From Lentzea fradiae (GTDB lineage: Bacteria; Actinomycetota; Actinomycetes; Mycobacteriales; Pseudonocardiaceae): a DNA stretch of 64,000 bases. Location: NCBI RefSeq assembly GCF_900100955.1, contig NZ_FNCC01000009.1, positions 310,001 to 374,000 of the forward strand. Reading direction: 5' to 3'. Under the pieces are notes generated by a model that saw only the letters and a list, made by a program, of their open reading frames with translations, ran no database searches and had not been told where the DNA came from. Positions within the stretch are counted from its first letter, which is position 1. Every line of letters starts with the position of its first letter. Positions 1-8,439 of the stretch are shown here, one piece after another. The position numbers and the translations under genes are program-made.

Positions 1-1498
1 CCGCGGCCACCGGCCGTGGCTCACCGCGGTGGCGCGGTCCGGCGAGGAGACCGTGCTGACGTTCGGCGCGGCGGACCGGGCGACGCGAGCGATCGCCGCG
101 CGCCTGACGGCGGAGTTCGGCAGCACGCCGACGACGCTCGCTCTCGCACCCGTCAACGACATCCCGTCGGTGCTGACCGTCCTGGGCGCACTGCGCGCCG
201 GGCACCGGCTGCTGATGCTGGGGCCCGCCGACCCACCGGAACGGACCTCGCAGCAGATCGCGGCAGCGGGTGCCGTCGCCGTGCTGCACACACCGGGCAC
301 GACGCCCCCGGCAGGTGCGGACGCCTTCCACCTGGCCGACTGGCGGGAGGCCCCGGCCGGCGACCTGGCCGCCCGCTGGACCGATCCCCGCCTCGACGCC
401 GCGCTGGACGCGCTCTACTTCGCCACGTCGGGCTCCACCGCGGCGTCCAAGCTGGTCGCCCAGTCGCGGCTGAACGCGACCGCGAACGCCGAGGCCGTGC
501 GCAGGCACCACCGGCTCTCGTCCGGCAGCAGGGTGCTCGGCTGTCTGCCCGTGCACCACGTCAACGGCCTGCACTTCAGCGTCCTGGGCACCCTCATGGC
601 CGGTGCCCAGCTCGTCCTCGCCGACTCGTTCTCACCGCTGACCTACCCCGGCCTGGTCGAGCGCTACCGCCCGCACGTCGCCAGCGTCGTGCCGAGCGTG
701 CTGGAGACGTTGCTGGAGGTGTGGGGACGGCACAGGCTGCCTTCCGGTTTCCGCTACTTCCTCACCGCGGCGGCACCGCTGCCCTCCGCCACGGCCCGAG
801 CCGTCGCCGACCGCATCGGAACCCGTGTCGTACAAGGGTATGGGCTCTCGGAGACGACGAACTTCTCCACGACCATGCCTCCCGGCGTCTCCGGTCCCAC
901 CTACCGCGAGCTGATGCTCGACGCCGAGATCCCCTCGGTGGGCGTGGCCCTGCCCGGCAACGAGGTGGCCGTGCTCGGCCCGGACGGCGAGCGCCTGCCG
1001 GCGGGTGAGGTCGGCGAGGTGTGCATGCGCGGGCTCAACGTCATGACCCGGTACCTGGGCAACGACGAGGCCACGAGTGAGGCGTTCCGCGGCGGCTGGT
1101 TCCACTCGCAGGACCTCGGTTTCCGCGTGGAGGCGGACAACCGGGACTTCTTCGTCCTCACCGGCAGGGTGAAGAACATCGCGAAGGTCGCCGGGGAGAC
1201 GGTGTCGCTCGACGAGATGGACCGTGCGCTGCGCGCCCTCCCCCAGGTGCGCGACGCGGCGTGCGTCGCGCTGCCCGACCGCTTCGCGGGCGAACGGATC
1301 GTGGCCGCAGTGGTCACGACCGGCGACGACGGGCCCGAGATCGCGACGGCGCTCCGTGCCCTCTTCTCCGAGGCCGTGGTCCCCGAACGGTTCATCGCGC
1401 TCGACCGCATCCCGAGGACCCCGACCGGCAAGGTGCTGCGCCCCGAGCTGCGATCGCTGCTACAGCACCGCGAGGAGCAGACCGCCGGACGGTCGTGA
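1..1498 (+). CDS. Class I adenylate-forming ligase (AMP-binding), 5' truncated by window edge
   Basis: Activates a carboxylic acid as an acyl-adenylate, probably for CoA or carrier thioesterification. The frame is open back to base 2 upstream of a GTG at 29 and the upstream residues fit the family, so the true start lies outside the window. The P-loop-like motif YFATSGSTAASK, the motif VQGYGLSETT, the SQDLGF aspartate region, the hinge LTGRVKNIAK and the C-terminal PRTPTGKVLR lysine are all present in order, so the enzyme looks catalytically intact. The substrate cannot be read from the sequence. It converges on an ATP-grasp-like gene across a gap holding a perfect palindrome. Together with the SARP regulator further right, this hints at the edge of a specialised-metabolite cluster (inference). 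Confidence 0.85.
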   Translation, partial: RGHRPWLTAVARSGEETVLTFGAADRATRAIAARLTAEFGSTPTTLALAPVNDIPSVLTVLGALRAGHRLLMLGPADPPERTSQQIAAAGAVAVLHTPGTTPPAGADAFHLADWREAPAGDLAARWTDPRLDAALDALYFATSGSTAASKLVAQSRLNATANAEAVRRHHRLSSGSRVLGCLPVHHVNGLHFSVLGTLMAGAQLVLADSFSPLTYPGLVERYRPHVASVVPSVLETLLEVWGRHRLPSGFRYFLTAAAPLPSATARAVADRIGTRVVQGYGLSETTNFSTTMPPGVSGPTYRELMLDAEIPSVGVALPGNEVAVLGPDGERLPAGEVGEVCMRGLNVMTRYLGNDEATSEAFRGGWFHSQDLGFRVEADNRDFFVLTGRVKNIAKVAGETVSLDEMDRALRALPQVRDAACVALPDRFAGERIVAAVVTTGDDGPEIATALRALFSEAVVPERFIALDRIPRTPTGKVLRPELRSLLQHREEQTAGRS

Positions 1499-1572
1499 CC
1501 CGCCGCTCCCTCTCCACCGCCCGTGTGTCACCTGGCCAGGGATCACCGACGCCTCTGCGTGACGCGGCTTTA

Positions 1573-1593
1573 GTACGCGGGGCCCCCGCGTAC
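1573..1593. terminator. Perfect GC-rich palindrome between convergent genes
   Basis: A 21-base palindrome with arm GTACGCGGGG, a central C and the exact complement. It lies 74 bases past the ligase stop and about 100 bases past the end of the opposing ATP-grasp-like gene. The identical sequence recurs at 48925-48945, with a one-base variant at 48895-48915, again between convergent genes. It probably acts as a bidirectional terminator. The rest of the 1499-1696 gap holds no gene. Confidence 0.6.
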
Positions 1594-1696
1594 GCCGAGA
1601 CAGTACGAAAGGGCCCCGCGTGCGGCAGGGGAAACGCGAAAGAGAGTCGCGAGGCGGGCGGGGGGTTGCGGACAGTGCTTCTGGGAGCGTGTTTGC

Positions 1697-2788
1697 TCAG
1701 TCCTCCTCGACGACCACGCGTACTCCGGCGCTGGCTTGCAGGGCGCGGGAACGCGCCTCGACCGCCGAGGCCCCTTCCACCAGGAGGAAACCCGCGTCGT
1801 GCGCGGTCAGCAGCTCGCCCGGCCGGTGCGGGAAGAACACCTCGACCACGCCGGGCGACCTGCTCGCCTCGGCCAGCCCGGCGACGGAGACCAGCCGTCC
1901 CGGCCTGCCCGGCCGGAGGAACTGCACCGTGGCCGTGCGGGCGGTGGACGGCTTCAGCACCGCCCCGTCCGTGAGCATCCGGACCAGCTCGGTCTCCAGG
2001 TCCAGGCCGGTGCTGAACTCCAGCAGCGACAGGAACTCGTCGGGCCCGAACCAGGTGCGCGCGGAGTCGACCCGTGCGCCGTTCTCCGTGAGCATCACGG
2101 TCACGTGCGCCGGTCCGCGCTCGTACCCCACGAGGTCGAGCAGGGAGGTGACGGCGGCGCGCACGTCCGCCTCCTGCCGTGCGGTCAGCGGCGCGGGGTG
2201 CAGCAGGTGCCCGGACGAGGTGGCCGTGACACCGACGACCTGGTGCATCCCCTCGAACGTCAGCGTGGTGACCACGACCGCGGGCACCCCCGGTGCCGGG
2301 CCCGCCTGGCGGGAGAAGTCGCGGTGCAGGCGCGGCCGGGGCTCGGTGTCGTCCACCCCGCTCCGCTGCGCCGCGGTGTCCTGGTCGCGCAGCGCGGCGA
2401 AGAACCCGAAGTCCAGCGCGGCGTCCACATCGGAGCCCCGCTCCGCGTGCCTGCTCCTCACCGCGTCCACCCGGTCGAGCAGCCGCACGGCGGCGGACGG
2501 TCCCGGCATCAGCATCGACTGCCTGCGCAGGCCGTGGGAGCGGCCACAGCGGCACAGCACGTGCGCGATCCTGTTGCGGCGCACCGTTTTCACGACGAGC
2601 ACGTCGAGGACGGCCAGGTCGCCGAGATCGACGGCGAGCACCTGCTTCGCGGCCGACCCGAGCAGCCGGAGCTGTCCGCTGTCGTACCGGCTCGGGTCGA
2701 CGACGGCCCAGACGTCGAAGCCCTCCTTCACCGCCTTGAGGACGAACCCCGGGCTCGGCTGCACCACGAGAACGCGGATCGGCCACAT
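1697..2788 (-). CDS. Degenerate ATP-grasp / L-amino-acid-ligase-like protein
   Basis: A 363-residue protein from the ATG at 2788, which precedes RVLVVQPSPGF. Longer upstream starts add only low-complexity Arg/Gly sequence. The C-terminal half follows the layout of ATP-grasp amino-acid ligases: FEGMHQVVGVTATS, a Pro-containing linker, GPAHVTVMLTENGARVDSAR, STGLDLE, and a terminal LAL-type domain (RPGRLVSVAGL, SPGVVEVFFPHRPGE). The usual ATP-binding Lys-Pro segment and glycine-rich loop are missing from the middle. The expected Glu-x-Asn-x-Arg metal/ATP site is replaced around VDSART. It is shorter than the roughly 400-430 residues usual for active ligases. It may therefore be a pseudoenzyme or a decaying gene. 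Substrate unknown; the neighbouring adenylate-forming ligase suggests a former joint pathway. Confidence 0.55.
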   Translation of the reverse strand: MWPIRVLVVQPSPGFVLKAVKEGFDVWAVVDPSRYDSGQLRLLGSAAKQVLAVDLGDLAVLDVLVVKTVRRNRIAHVLCRCGRSHGLRRQSMLMPGPSAAVRLLDRVDAVRSRHAERGSDVDAALDFGFFAALRDQDTAAQRSGVDDTEPRPRLHRDFSRQAGPAPGVPAVVVTTLTFEGMHQVVGVTATSSGHLLHPAPLTARQEADVRAAVTSLLDLVGYERGPAHVTVMLTENGARVDSARTWFGPDEFLSLLEFSTGLDLETELVRMLTDGAVLKPSTARTATVQFLRPGRPGRLVSVAGLAEASRSPGVVEVFFPHRPGELLTAHDAGFLLVEGASAVEARSRALQASAGVRVVVEED

Positions 2789-3446
2789 CGACTCGGCGCC
2801 GAGGCCCCAGGCGCCATCACGGGTAATCCGGCTTCGCCGGCCAGACCCAGCCACCACTCCTCCAACTTCGACTTCCGGCGCCGCGCCCGTGGCCCCCTCC
2901 CGGGCGGGGACCGGCAGGCGGTCCCGCCGGACCACCGCGAGCCGGTCCCGGCCCGCACGGCGACTCCGCACCGCCCCCAGTGGCGGTTCGGCCGAACCAC
3001 CACCTTGCACCGCGACGGCCGGTCCGGCACTCCCTGGGCCCCGTCGCGTGCACGAACACCCGGCAACTCCGGTACCGATGTACGTGGTCGTCCCGTTTTC
3101 GCGGCGGCCGAGCCGCGGGACGACGTGCGGCAGGACCCGTGCGGAGACCCGATGGTCCCGGCGAGCCGGAGCAGCGCACCGACCACGTCCCCGGCCGGCT
3201 CGGACCGCGTGCACCACACGATTCTTCCAGTGGGCGTTCCCCAACGGATCCCGTTCCGTGCCCGTTCCGCCCGGCGCTCACGCCCGCGGCGGGACGCCGG
3301 CCGTCCGCGACCCCGGCCGGGCACTCGTCACGGCCGGTTCCCCCGGTTGACCGCGCGAGGAGTATCGAGGTCGGAACGACCTGGGAACGGGGTCGTCCAG
3401 CATTGAGCTCGACACAGGTTCCTGCACACGAACGAGCGGAGTTCCC
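2789..3446. other. Divergent intergenic region without a recognisable gene
   Basis: About 660 bases between the start of the ATP-grasp-like gene and the small secreted peptide. Open frames here have Arg/Gly/Pro-rich translations with no domain signal and look like high-GC shadows. Short dyads such as GGTCG-gaa-CGACC near 3370 are present. Both flanking genes start away from this region, so promoters for both should lie here, but I cannot define them. Confidence 0.4.
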
Positions 3447-3593
3447 ATGCGTTGCAAGCTGGTCGGTTTCGTCCTCCTCCTGATCGCCGCCGCGGGCGTT
3501 CCGGCCACCTCCGCGTCAGCCGCACCGTCCGACCACAGCCGGCCCGTCTTCACCACGCAGGACCCCGGCGGCGGCGAGGGCCCCAACAGCTGA
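3447..3593 (+). CDS. Small secreted peptide, 48 residues
   Basis: ATG at 3447 follows GCGGAG at about 6 bases. The product has a textbook signal peptide: basic start MRCK, a Leu/Val/Ile core, then an Ala-rich AxA-type site near residues 24-26. The predicted mature tail of about 22 residues is Pro/Gly/Asp-rich and ends EGPNS. It contains no cysteine after cleavage. The stop codon lies inside a perfect 22-base palindrome that also contains the stop of the opposing SARP gene. No homologue is recognised. It could be a peptide signal, a precursor peptide or a cell-surface peptide. The start, SD and signal peptide support a real gene. Confidence 0.6.
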   Translation: MRCKLVGFVLLLIAAAGVPATSASAAPSDHSRPVFTTQDPGGGEGPNS

Positions 3594-3608
3594 CATCGAT
3601 GTCAGCTG
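3587..3608. terminator. 22-base perfect palindrome spanning two convergent stop codons
   Basis: The half CAGCTGACATC is followed immediately by its exact complement, with no loop bases. The TGA of the peptide gene (3591-3593) and the TGA of the SARP gene (3604-3602) sit symmetrically in the two arms. As RNA it folds on either strand. As DNA it is a perfect dyad that could also bind a protein. Confidence 0.55.
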
Positions 3609-6600
3609 GATCGCCGGTACTGCTCGTCGATCCCCAGCTCGCCGAACAGCTCGTCAGCCCGCCGCCGGCGCTCGGCGGCGGCGCGGACGTCCCCGAGTGC
3701 CTCGTACGCCTCCGCGAGACCTCGCAGCGCACGGGCCTCCTCGACCAGGTAGCGCGCCTCGGAGGCGACCAGGTACGCGTTGCCGTGCAGATGCAGCGCG
3801 ACCTGGCTCCGCCCGTCCCGCAGCTCCAGGCCACCGAGGATGTTCTCGACCCTGGCCTGCCTGATCGGCGTCCGGCTGCTCCGGCAGAGGGTGAGCGCGC
3901 GCTCGGCCAGGGTGGCGACGCGGGCGTGCTCACCCCGCCGGTGGGCCACCTTCGCGGACAGCGCCAGCACCAGGGCGCGGTCGGCGGCGGGTGAGGTGTC
4001 GTCGGCCAGCTCCACCGCCTGGTCGAGGTGGCGCTGAGCCTCCTCGTCCTGGCCGAGGCCGAGGTGGGCCGTCGCCAGGTCGGCCAGGGACACCAGCTCG
4101 TTGTCCCTGGTCCCGAGCTCCCGGTTGAGCTCCAGCGCACGACGTGCCGCGGCGGCGGCCTCCTCGAAGTGGCCCCACTGCTCGTACAGGGTGCTGAGGT
4201 TGGTGAGCGACTCGGCCTCCGCCCGGCGCGCGCCGAGCTCGCGCTTGAGCGCGATGGACCGCTGGAGCCGGGACAGCGCCTCGTCGAACCGGCCGAGCGC
4301 GGCCAGCAGCACGCCGAGCACCCCGGTGTCCTTGGCCTCCCCCAGCCGGTCTCCCAGCCGCAGCGCGAGGTTCAGCGCCTCCGTCGCCGCCTCGATCCCG
4401 TCGTAGAAGCGGCCGAGCTTCCAGTCCGCGATGGCCAGGTTGGACAGGCTCACCCGCAGCAGGGCGCCGTGGCCCAGCTCGCGGGAGGACGCCACGGCGA
4501 TCTCGGCGATCTCCCGGTACTCCTCGAACTGGCCCTTGGCGTCGAACTGGAAGACGGCGTTGCGGGCCAGCGCCGCCGCGTGGCGGTGCAGGCCCATCCG
4601 GTGGGCGAGCGTCACCGCGTTGCGCAGGGCGTTCTGCTCGCGCGCCAGCCAGGCCCTCGCCTGGGTGCCGTCACGCAACGGCGGCAGGCTCGCCCTGTCG
4701 TCGCGCAGCTCGGACTCCAGCACCACCCGGCCGGGGAACGCCAGGTCGCAGGCCAGGTCGGTGGCCAGCACGTAGTAGTTGAGCAGGCGTCCGACCGCCA
4801 CCTCGTCCTCGGGCTGACCGCGGTCCCGCTCACCGCCGGTCCCCTGCTGGCGGCCGAGCCGTCGCGCGAAGCTGCGGACGAGGTCGTGGAAGGCGTAGTA
4901 GCTCAGCTCGTGCTGCTGGATCAGGTGCACGTCCAGCAGGTGCTCCATGATCTCCTCGGCCTCCTCCACACCGGTGTCGAGGAGGGCGGCGGCCGAGCGG
5001 GCGTCGATGTTGTTGTGCCCGGGGTGCAGCGCGAGCAGGTGCAGGGCCGCGCGGTGCTGGGGGGTGAGCCCCAGGTAGGACAGCTTCAGCGTCAGCTCGA
5101 CGCTGCGCTCCCCCGACCGCAGCTCGTCGAGCCTGCGCGACTCGTTGCCCAGCCGGTCGACGAGGTAGGCGATCGTCCACCGCGGCCGGTTGTGCAGGCG
5201 TGCCGCGGCGATGCGCAGCGCGAGCGGCAGGTGCCCGCACAGCTCCGCCATCGCGGCCGCTGCGGCGGGCTCGGCGGCCACGCGCTTCTCGCCCAGCGTG
5301 TCGACCAGCATCGCGAGGCTGGCCTCCGGGGACATCGTCCCCAGCGAGATCCAGTACGCGCCGTCGAGGTCGAGCAGCCGGCCCCTGCTCGTGACCAGCA
5401 TCATCGAGTGCGCGCCCGGTGGCAGCAGCGGCCGGACCTGCGCGGCGCTGCCGGCGTTGTCGAGCAGGAGCAGCAACCTCCGTTGCGCGGCGATCGCCCG
5501 CCACTCGGCGACCTTGCCGTGGGCGTCGCCGGGAATCCTGTCGCTCGGCACACCGAGCTGCCTCAGCAGCGTCTCGGCGACGGCGTCGACGCTCAGCGCC
5601 GGCTGCTGCGGCGTGTAGCCGCACAGGTCCACGTACAGCTGCCCGTCCGGGTACTGCTCGGCGAGCAGGTACGCGGCGCGCACGGCCAGGGAGGTCTTGC
5701 CGATGCCTCCCATGCCGTCGATCGCCACGATGCGACCGCCCTCTTCACGCGCGTAGTCGAGCAGCTCGTCCAGCTCGCGCTCGCGTCCGGTGAAGTCCCG
5801 CAGGTCGTAGGGCAGCGAACAGGTGGGCGTGTCGGTCTCGGGGATCAGCTCCGCAGGGGCGTGCACCTGCTGCGGGGTGACCAGCGACGGGTCGTTGCGC
5901 AGGATGGCGTCGCGCAGCTCCGTCAGTCTGACGTCCGGGTCGATCCCCAGCTCGTCGGCCAGCAGCCGGCGCAGGTGGTTGTACGCCTCCAGCGCCTCCG
6001 CCTGCCTGCCCGACCGGAACAGCGCCAGCATCAGCTGGTGGTGCAGGGTCTCCCGCAACGGGTACGCGGCCACCAGCTCGACGAGCTCGCCCACCAGCTC
6101 GGCCGCCTCGCGGTTGGCCAGCCGCAGCTCCATCAGCTGCTCGACGGCGGCGAGCCTGCGCTCCTCCAGCGCGGCGGAGGCGGCGTTGATCAGCCGGCCG
6201 CCACCACCGGACAGGACCGGGCCGCGCCACAGCGCGAGCGCCCTGGTCAGCAGGGTCGCCGTCTCGGCGGCGGACCCCGCGGCCGCGGCCTCGCGCGCCT
6301 GGCCGAGCAGGGACAGGAACCGGTCGAGGTCCAGGTCGACCCAGCCGGTGACGGCCCGGTACCCCGAGCCCTCGGTGGTGATCAGCCGCGCGCCGCCGGG
6401 GATGACCTGGCGCAGCTTCGCCACCGCCTTGCGCACCTGGTGCCCGGCGGTCGCGGGCGGGGCGTCCTCCCAGACCGCCTCGACCAGCCGCGGCACCGAC
6501 AGCACCTGTCCCGGTTCGAGCAGCAGGCTCACCAGCACGCGCTCGTGCACCGGGCCGCCGAGTCGCAACCGAGTCGTCCCGGCCCAGCACTCGAGCAGTC

Positions 6601-6640
6601 CCAGGACGTTGAACCGCAGGTGTGGCTCAGAATGTGACAA
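3602..6640 (-). CDS. AfsR/SARP-family regulator with NB-ARC ATPase and TPR domains
   Basis: A 1012-residue cytoplasmic transcription factor of the type that activates actinobacterial antibiotic clusters. Residues about 10-95 form an OmpR-type winged-helix domain (VLVSLLLEPGQVLS, QVRKAVAKLRQVI). Residues about 105-250 are a bacterial transcriptional activation domain (LRETLHHQLMLALFRSGRQAEAL). A P-loop GMGGIGKTS with Lys315 begins an NB-ARC/STAND ATPase, including LLLLLDNA and TSR motifs. The C-terminal third is TPR-like helical repeats. The start is TTG at 6640 with GGAG about 10 bases upstream. It converges on a small secreted peptide. It is most likely a pathway-specific or signal-responsive activator; its targets are not shown here, but the neighbouring ligase genes are candidates. 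Confidence 0.9.
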   Translation of the reverse strand: MSHSEPHLRFNVLGLLECWAGTTRLRLGGPVHERVLVSLLLEPGQVLSVPRLVEAVWEDAPPATAGHQVRKAVAKLRQVIPGGARLITTEGSGYRAVTGWVDLDLDRFLSLLGQAREAAAAGSAAETATLLTRALALWRGPVLSGGGGRLINAASAALEERRLAAVEQLMELRLANREAAELVGELVELVAAYPLRETLHHQLMLALFRSGRQAEALEAYNHLRRLLADELGIDPDVRLTELRDAILRNDPSLVTPQQVHAPAELIPETDTPTCSLPYDLRDFTGRERELDELLDYAREEGGRIVAIDGMGGIGKTSLAVRAAYLLAEQYPDGQLYVDLCGYTPQQPALSVDAVAETLLRQLGVPSDRIPGDAHGKVAEWRAIAAQRRLLLLLDNAGSAAQVRPLLPPGAHSMMLVTSRGRLLDLDGAYWISLGTMSPEASLAMLVDTLGEKRVAAEPAAAAAMAELCGHLPLALRIAAARLHNRPRWTIAYLVDRLGNESRRLDELRSGERSVELTLKLSYLGLTPQHRAALHLLALHPGHNNIDARSAAALLDTGVEEAEEIMEHLLDVHLIQQHELSYYAFHDLVRSFARRLGRQQGTGGERDRGQPEDEVAVGRLLNYYVLATDLACDLAFPGRVVLESELRDDRASLPPLRDGTQARAWLAREQNALRNAVTLAHRMGLHRHAAALARNAVFQFDAKGQFEEYREIAEIAVASSRELGHGALLRVSLSNLAIADWKLGRFYDGIEAATEALNLALRLGDRLGEAKDTGVLGVLLAALGRFDEALSRLQRSIALKRELGARRAEAESLTNLSTLYEQWGHFEEAAAAARRALELNRELGTRDNELVSLADLATAHLGLGQDEEAQRHLDQAVELADDTSPAADRALVLALSAKVAHRRGEHARVATLAERALTLCRSSRTPIRQARVENILGGLELRDGRSQVALHLHGNAYLVASEARYLVEEARALRGLAEAYEALGDVRAAAERRRRADELFGELGIDEQYRRSS

Positions 6641-7190
6641 CGGTGAATGCTCCAGACCTCTATCGACGCACTCGGTCCAGCGGAACTCGCATCATGGAGC
6701 GGTTACCGCGACCGCTCCGGACTCCAGAACACCCTGCTTCAGCTCATCCCGCGCGACCCGCGGGACGAAAAAGCACTTTGTCCGATTCCATGTCGATTCC
6801 CGGACGCCTCCGTTCGGCCTATCGGCCACGAGCGGGACGGCCGCATTCACCCCTTCCGGAAGTCATCCCCAGGCCAAGCCACACGGTAGCGTCGGTTTCC
6901 GACATTTGCACACACCGACCAATTAGCGTCTCATTAGGCTCCGGCCGTCCCGTGCCGGTGCGCGACGAGCCGGACCTGCGGCTTTTCCCCAAGCGCAGGC
7001 CGGATACACCGAAACCTGAGAATTAAGTGGGAGTTTCTGCACATCCCCTATGGGAAGTCCTGCCGCCCGCAGTGCGAAGGCGGCGCCCAGGGCCTCTTCG
7101 CGGACGGTCGCCGTTCCTCGAGCCGGCGCATTTTACAGCAATTGAAGGGGTGCGGTGCCCGCCCGGTTTCCGCCCGGAAGCCCGCCGCGG
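6641..7190. other. Upstream region of the SARP gene; no gene seen
   Basis: About 550 bases between the SARP start and the MFS gene end. It is less GC-biased than the flanks. The open frames present do not resemble proteins. Two ATTAG motifs at 6922-6926 and 6933-6937 are spaced exactly 11 bases, the spacing typical of SARP direct-repeat sites. They lie nearly 300 bases from the start and could be chance. Confidence 0.35.
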
Positions 7191-8366
7191 TCAGGAGTTC
7201 TTGACCGGTTTCAGCATCGGTGTCAACGCCAACGCCGGCAACAACAAGACCGGCACGATCAGCAGCGCTTTCAGGACACCCACCTCGTTGCCGAGGAACC
7301 CGACGAGAGGCGGCCCGGCGAGGAACGCCGTGTACCCGATGACGGCGACCACGCTCACCCGTGCGGCGGCCCGTTCGGGATCGTCGGCGGCGGCGCTCAT
7401 GCCCACCGGGAACCCGAGCGCGGTCCCCAGCCCCCACACGCCGACGCCCACCACGGCCAGCACGGGCGAGGACGCGAACACCGCGAGCGCCACACCGGCC
7501 GCCGCCAGCACGATCGACAGACCCACCGCCGGCACGCGGCCCCAGCGGTCCAGCGCGATCGTGCCGAAGACGCGCCCGAACGTCATCGTCGTGACGAACA
7601 CGCCGAACACCGCGGCGCCCAGGGCCGGGTCCAGGTCGTACCCGTCGACGAACGCGACGCCCACCCAGTCGTTCGCGGTGCCCTCGGTGAACGCCAGCAC
7701 GAGCACCAGCAGGCCGATCAGCAGGGTGCGGGGTTCGCGCCACGCGGCCAGCACACCGCTGCCCCCGCCGTGCTCGGCCTCACCGGCCAGGCGGTACGTG
7801 CGCGTCGCGAACAGGGTGCCGACCGCCACGACGAGTGCGACGACGCCGAGGTGCGCGGTCACCGGGAGCAGCGCCCACGCCGCGAACGACGCGAGGCCCG
7901 CCGCGACCACCGTGCCGAGGCTCCACATCGCGTGGAAGCGCGGCATGACCGTCTTGGCCAGCGCGCGTTCCACCTCGGCGGCCTCGACGTTCATCGCGAC
8001 GTCGCACAGGCCGGAGCCGTAGCCGAGGGTGAAGATGCCGATGCCCGTCAGGACGGGTGACGGGAACGCGCCGATGCCGATGCCCGCGACCGCCAGTCCT
8101 ACCGACACGGTCACGGCCGCCACCGCCACGGCGCGTTTGGGGCGCAGGCGGTGGGTGACCTCGCCGGCGGTGAGCATCGCGGCGAAGGCGCCGACCGACA
8201 TCGACAGCAGCAGGAGACCGAGCGCGGCGGGGGTGAGGCCCAGTGCGTCGCGGGCGGTGGGGACCCTGGCGAACCAGGTCGCCACGCCGACACCGTTGAG
8301 GCCGAACGTGACCGCCACCCCCGCAGCCGCGGCACGGACCTGTTCGCGTGACACCGCGACCGCCAT
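7191..8366 (-). CDS. MFS transporter, YbjJ/YfcJ-like sugar or drug efflux family
   Basis: A 391-residue inner-membrane protein with about twelve hydrophobic segments, no signal peptide and a short cytoplasmic loop after the sixth helix. ATG at 8366 is chosen because AAAGGAG lies 7 bases upstream; an earlier in-frame start would run through the operator. Motifs such as GVATWFARVPTARDALGL at the N-terminus and FGRVFGTIALDRWGR in the second half fit the major facilitator superfamily. It is divergent from a LacI regulator with a clear operator between them, so it is probably induced by a small molecule, perhaps a sugar. The substrate is unknown. Confidence 0.8.
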   Translation of the reverse strand: MAVAVSREQVRAAAAGVAVTFGLNGVGVATWFARVPTARDALGLTPAALGLLLLSMSVGAFAAMLTAGEVTHRLRPKRAVAVAAVTVSVGLAVAGIGIGAFPSPVLTGIGIFTLGYGSGLCDVAMNVEAAEVERALAKTVMPRFHAMWSLGTVVAAGLASFAAWALLPVTAHLGVVALVVAVGTLFATRTYRLAGEAEHGGGSGVLAAWREPRTLLIGLLVLVLAFTEGTANDWVGVAFVDGYDLDPALGAAVFGVFVTTMTFGRVFGTIALDRWGRVPAVGLSIVLAAAGVALAVFASSPVLAVVGVGVWGLGTALGFPVGMSAAADDPERAAARVSVVAVIGYTAFLAGPPLVGFLGNEVGVLKALLIVPVLLLPALALTPMLKPVKNS

Positions 8367-8408
8367 CCCGGTTCTCCTTTCTCGATACACCGACATCCAA
8401 CCCCACAC

Positions 8409-8424
8409 GTGGAAGCGTTTCCAC
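8409..8424. promoter_or_regulatory. LacI-type operator between MFS and LacI genes
   Basis: GTGGAAGCGTTTCCAC is a 16-base dyad with central CG and one mismatched pair, typical of LacI-family operators. It lies between the divergent starts at 8366 and 8440 and probably mediates repression of both genes by the adjacent LacI protein. Confidence 0.7.
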
Positions 8425-8439
8425 AGCAATACTGTGAAG

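Noticed and set aside
2789-3244. N-terminal extension of the ATP-grasp-like frame up to 3244
   Set aside because: The added residues are low-complexity and Arg-rich with no family match. The ATG at 2788 begins directly at the first beta strand of the fold.
6622-7026. A 134-residue plus-strand frame in the gap upstream of the SARP gene
   Set aside because: No SD, overlap with the SARP start region, and Pro/Arg/Ser-rich composition without structure.
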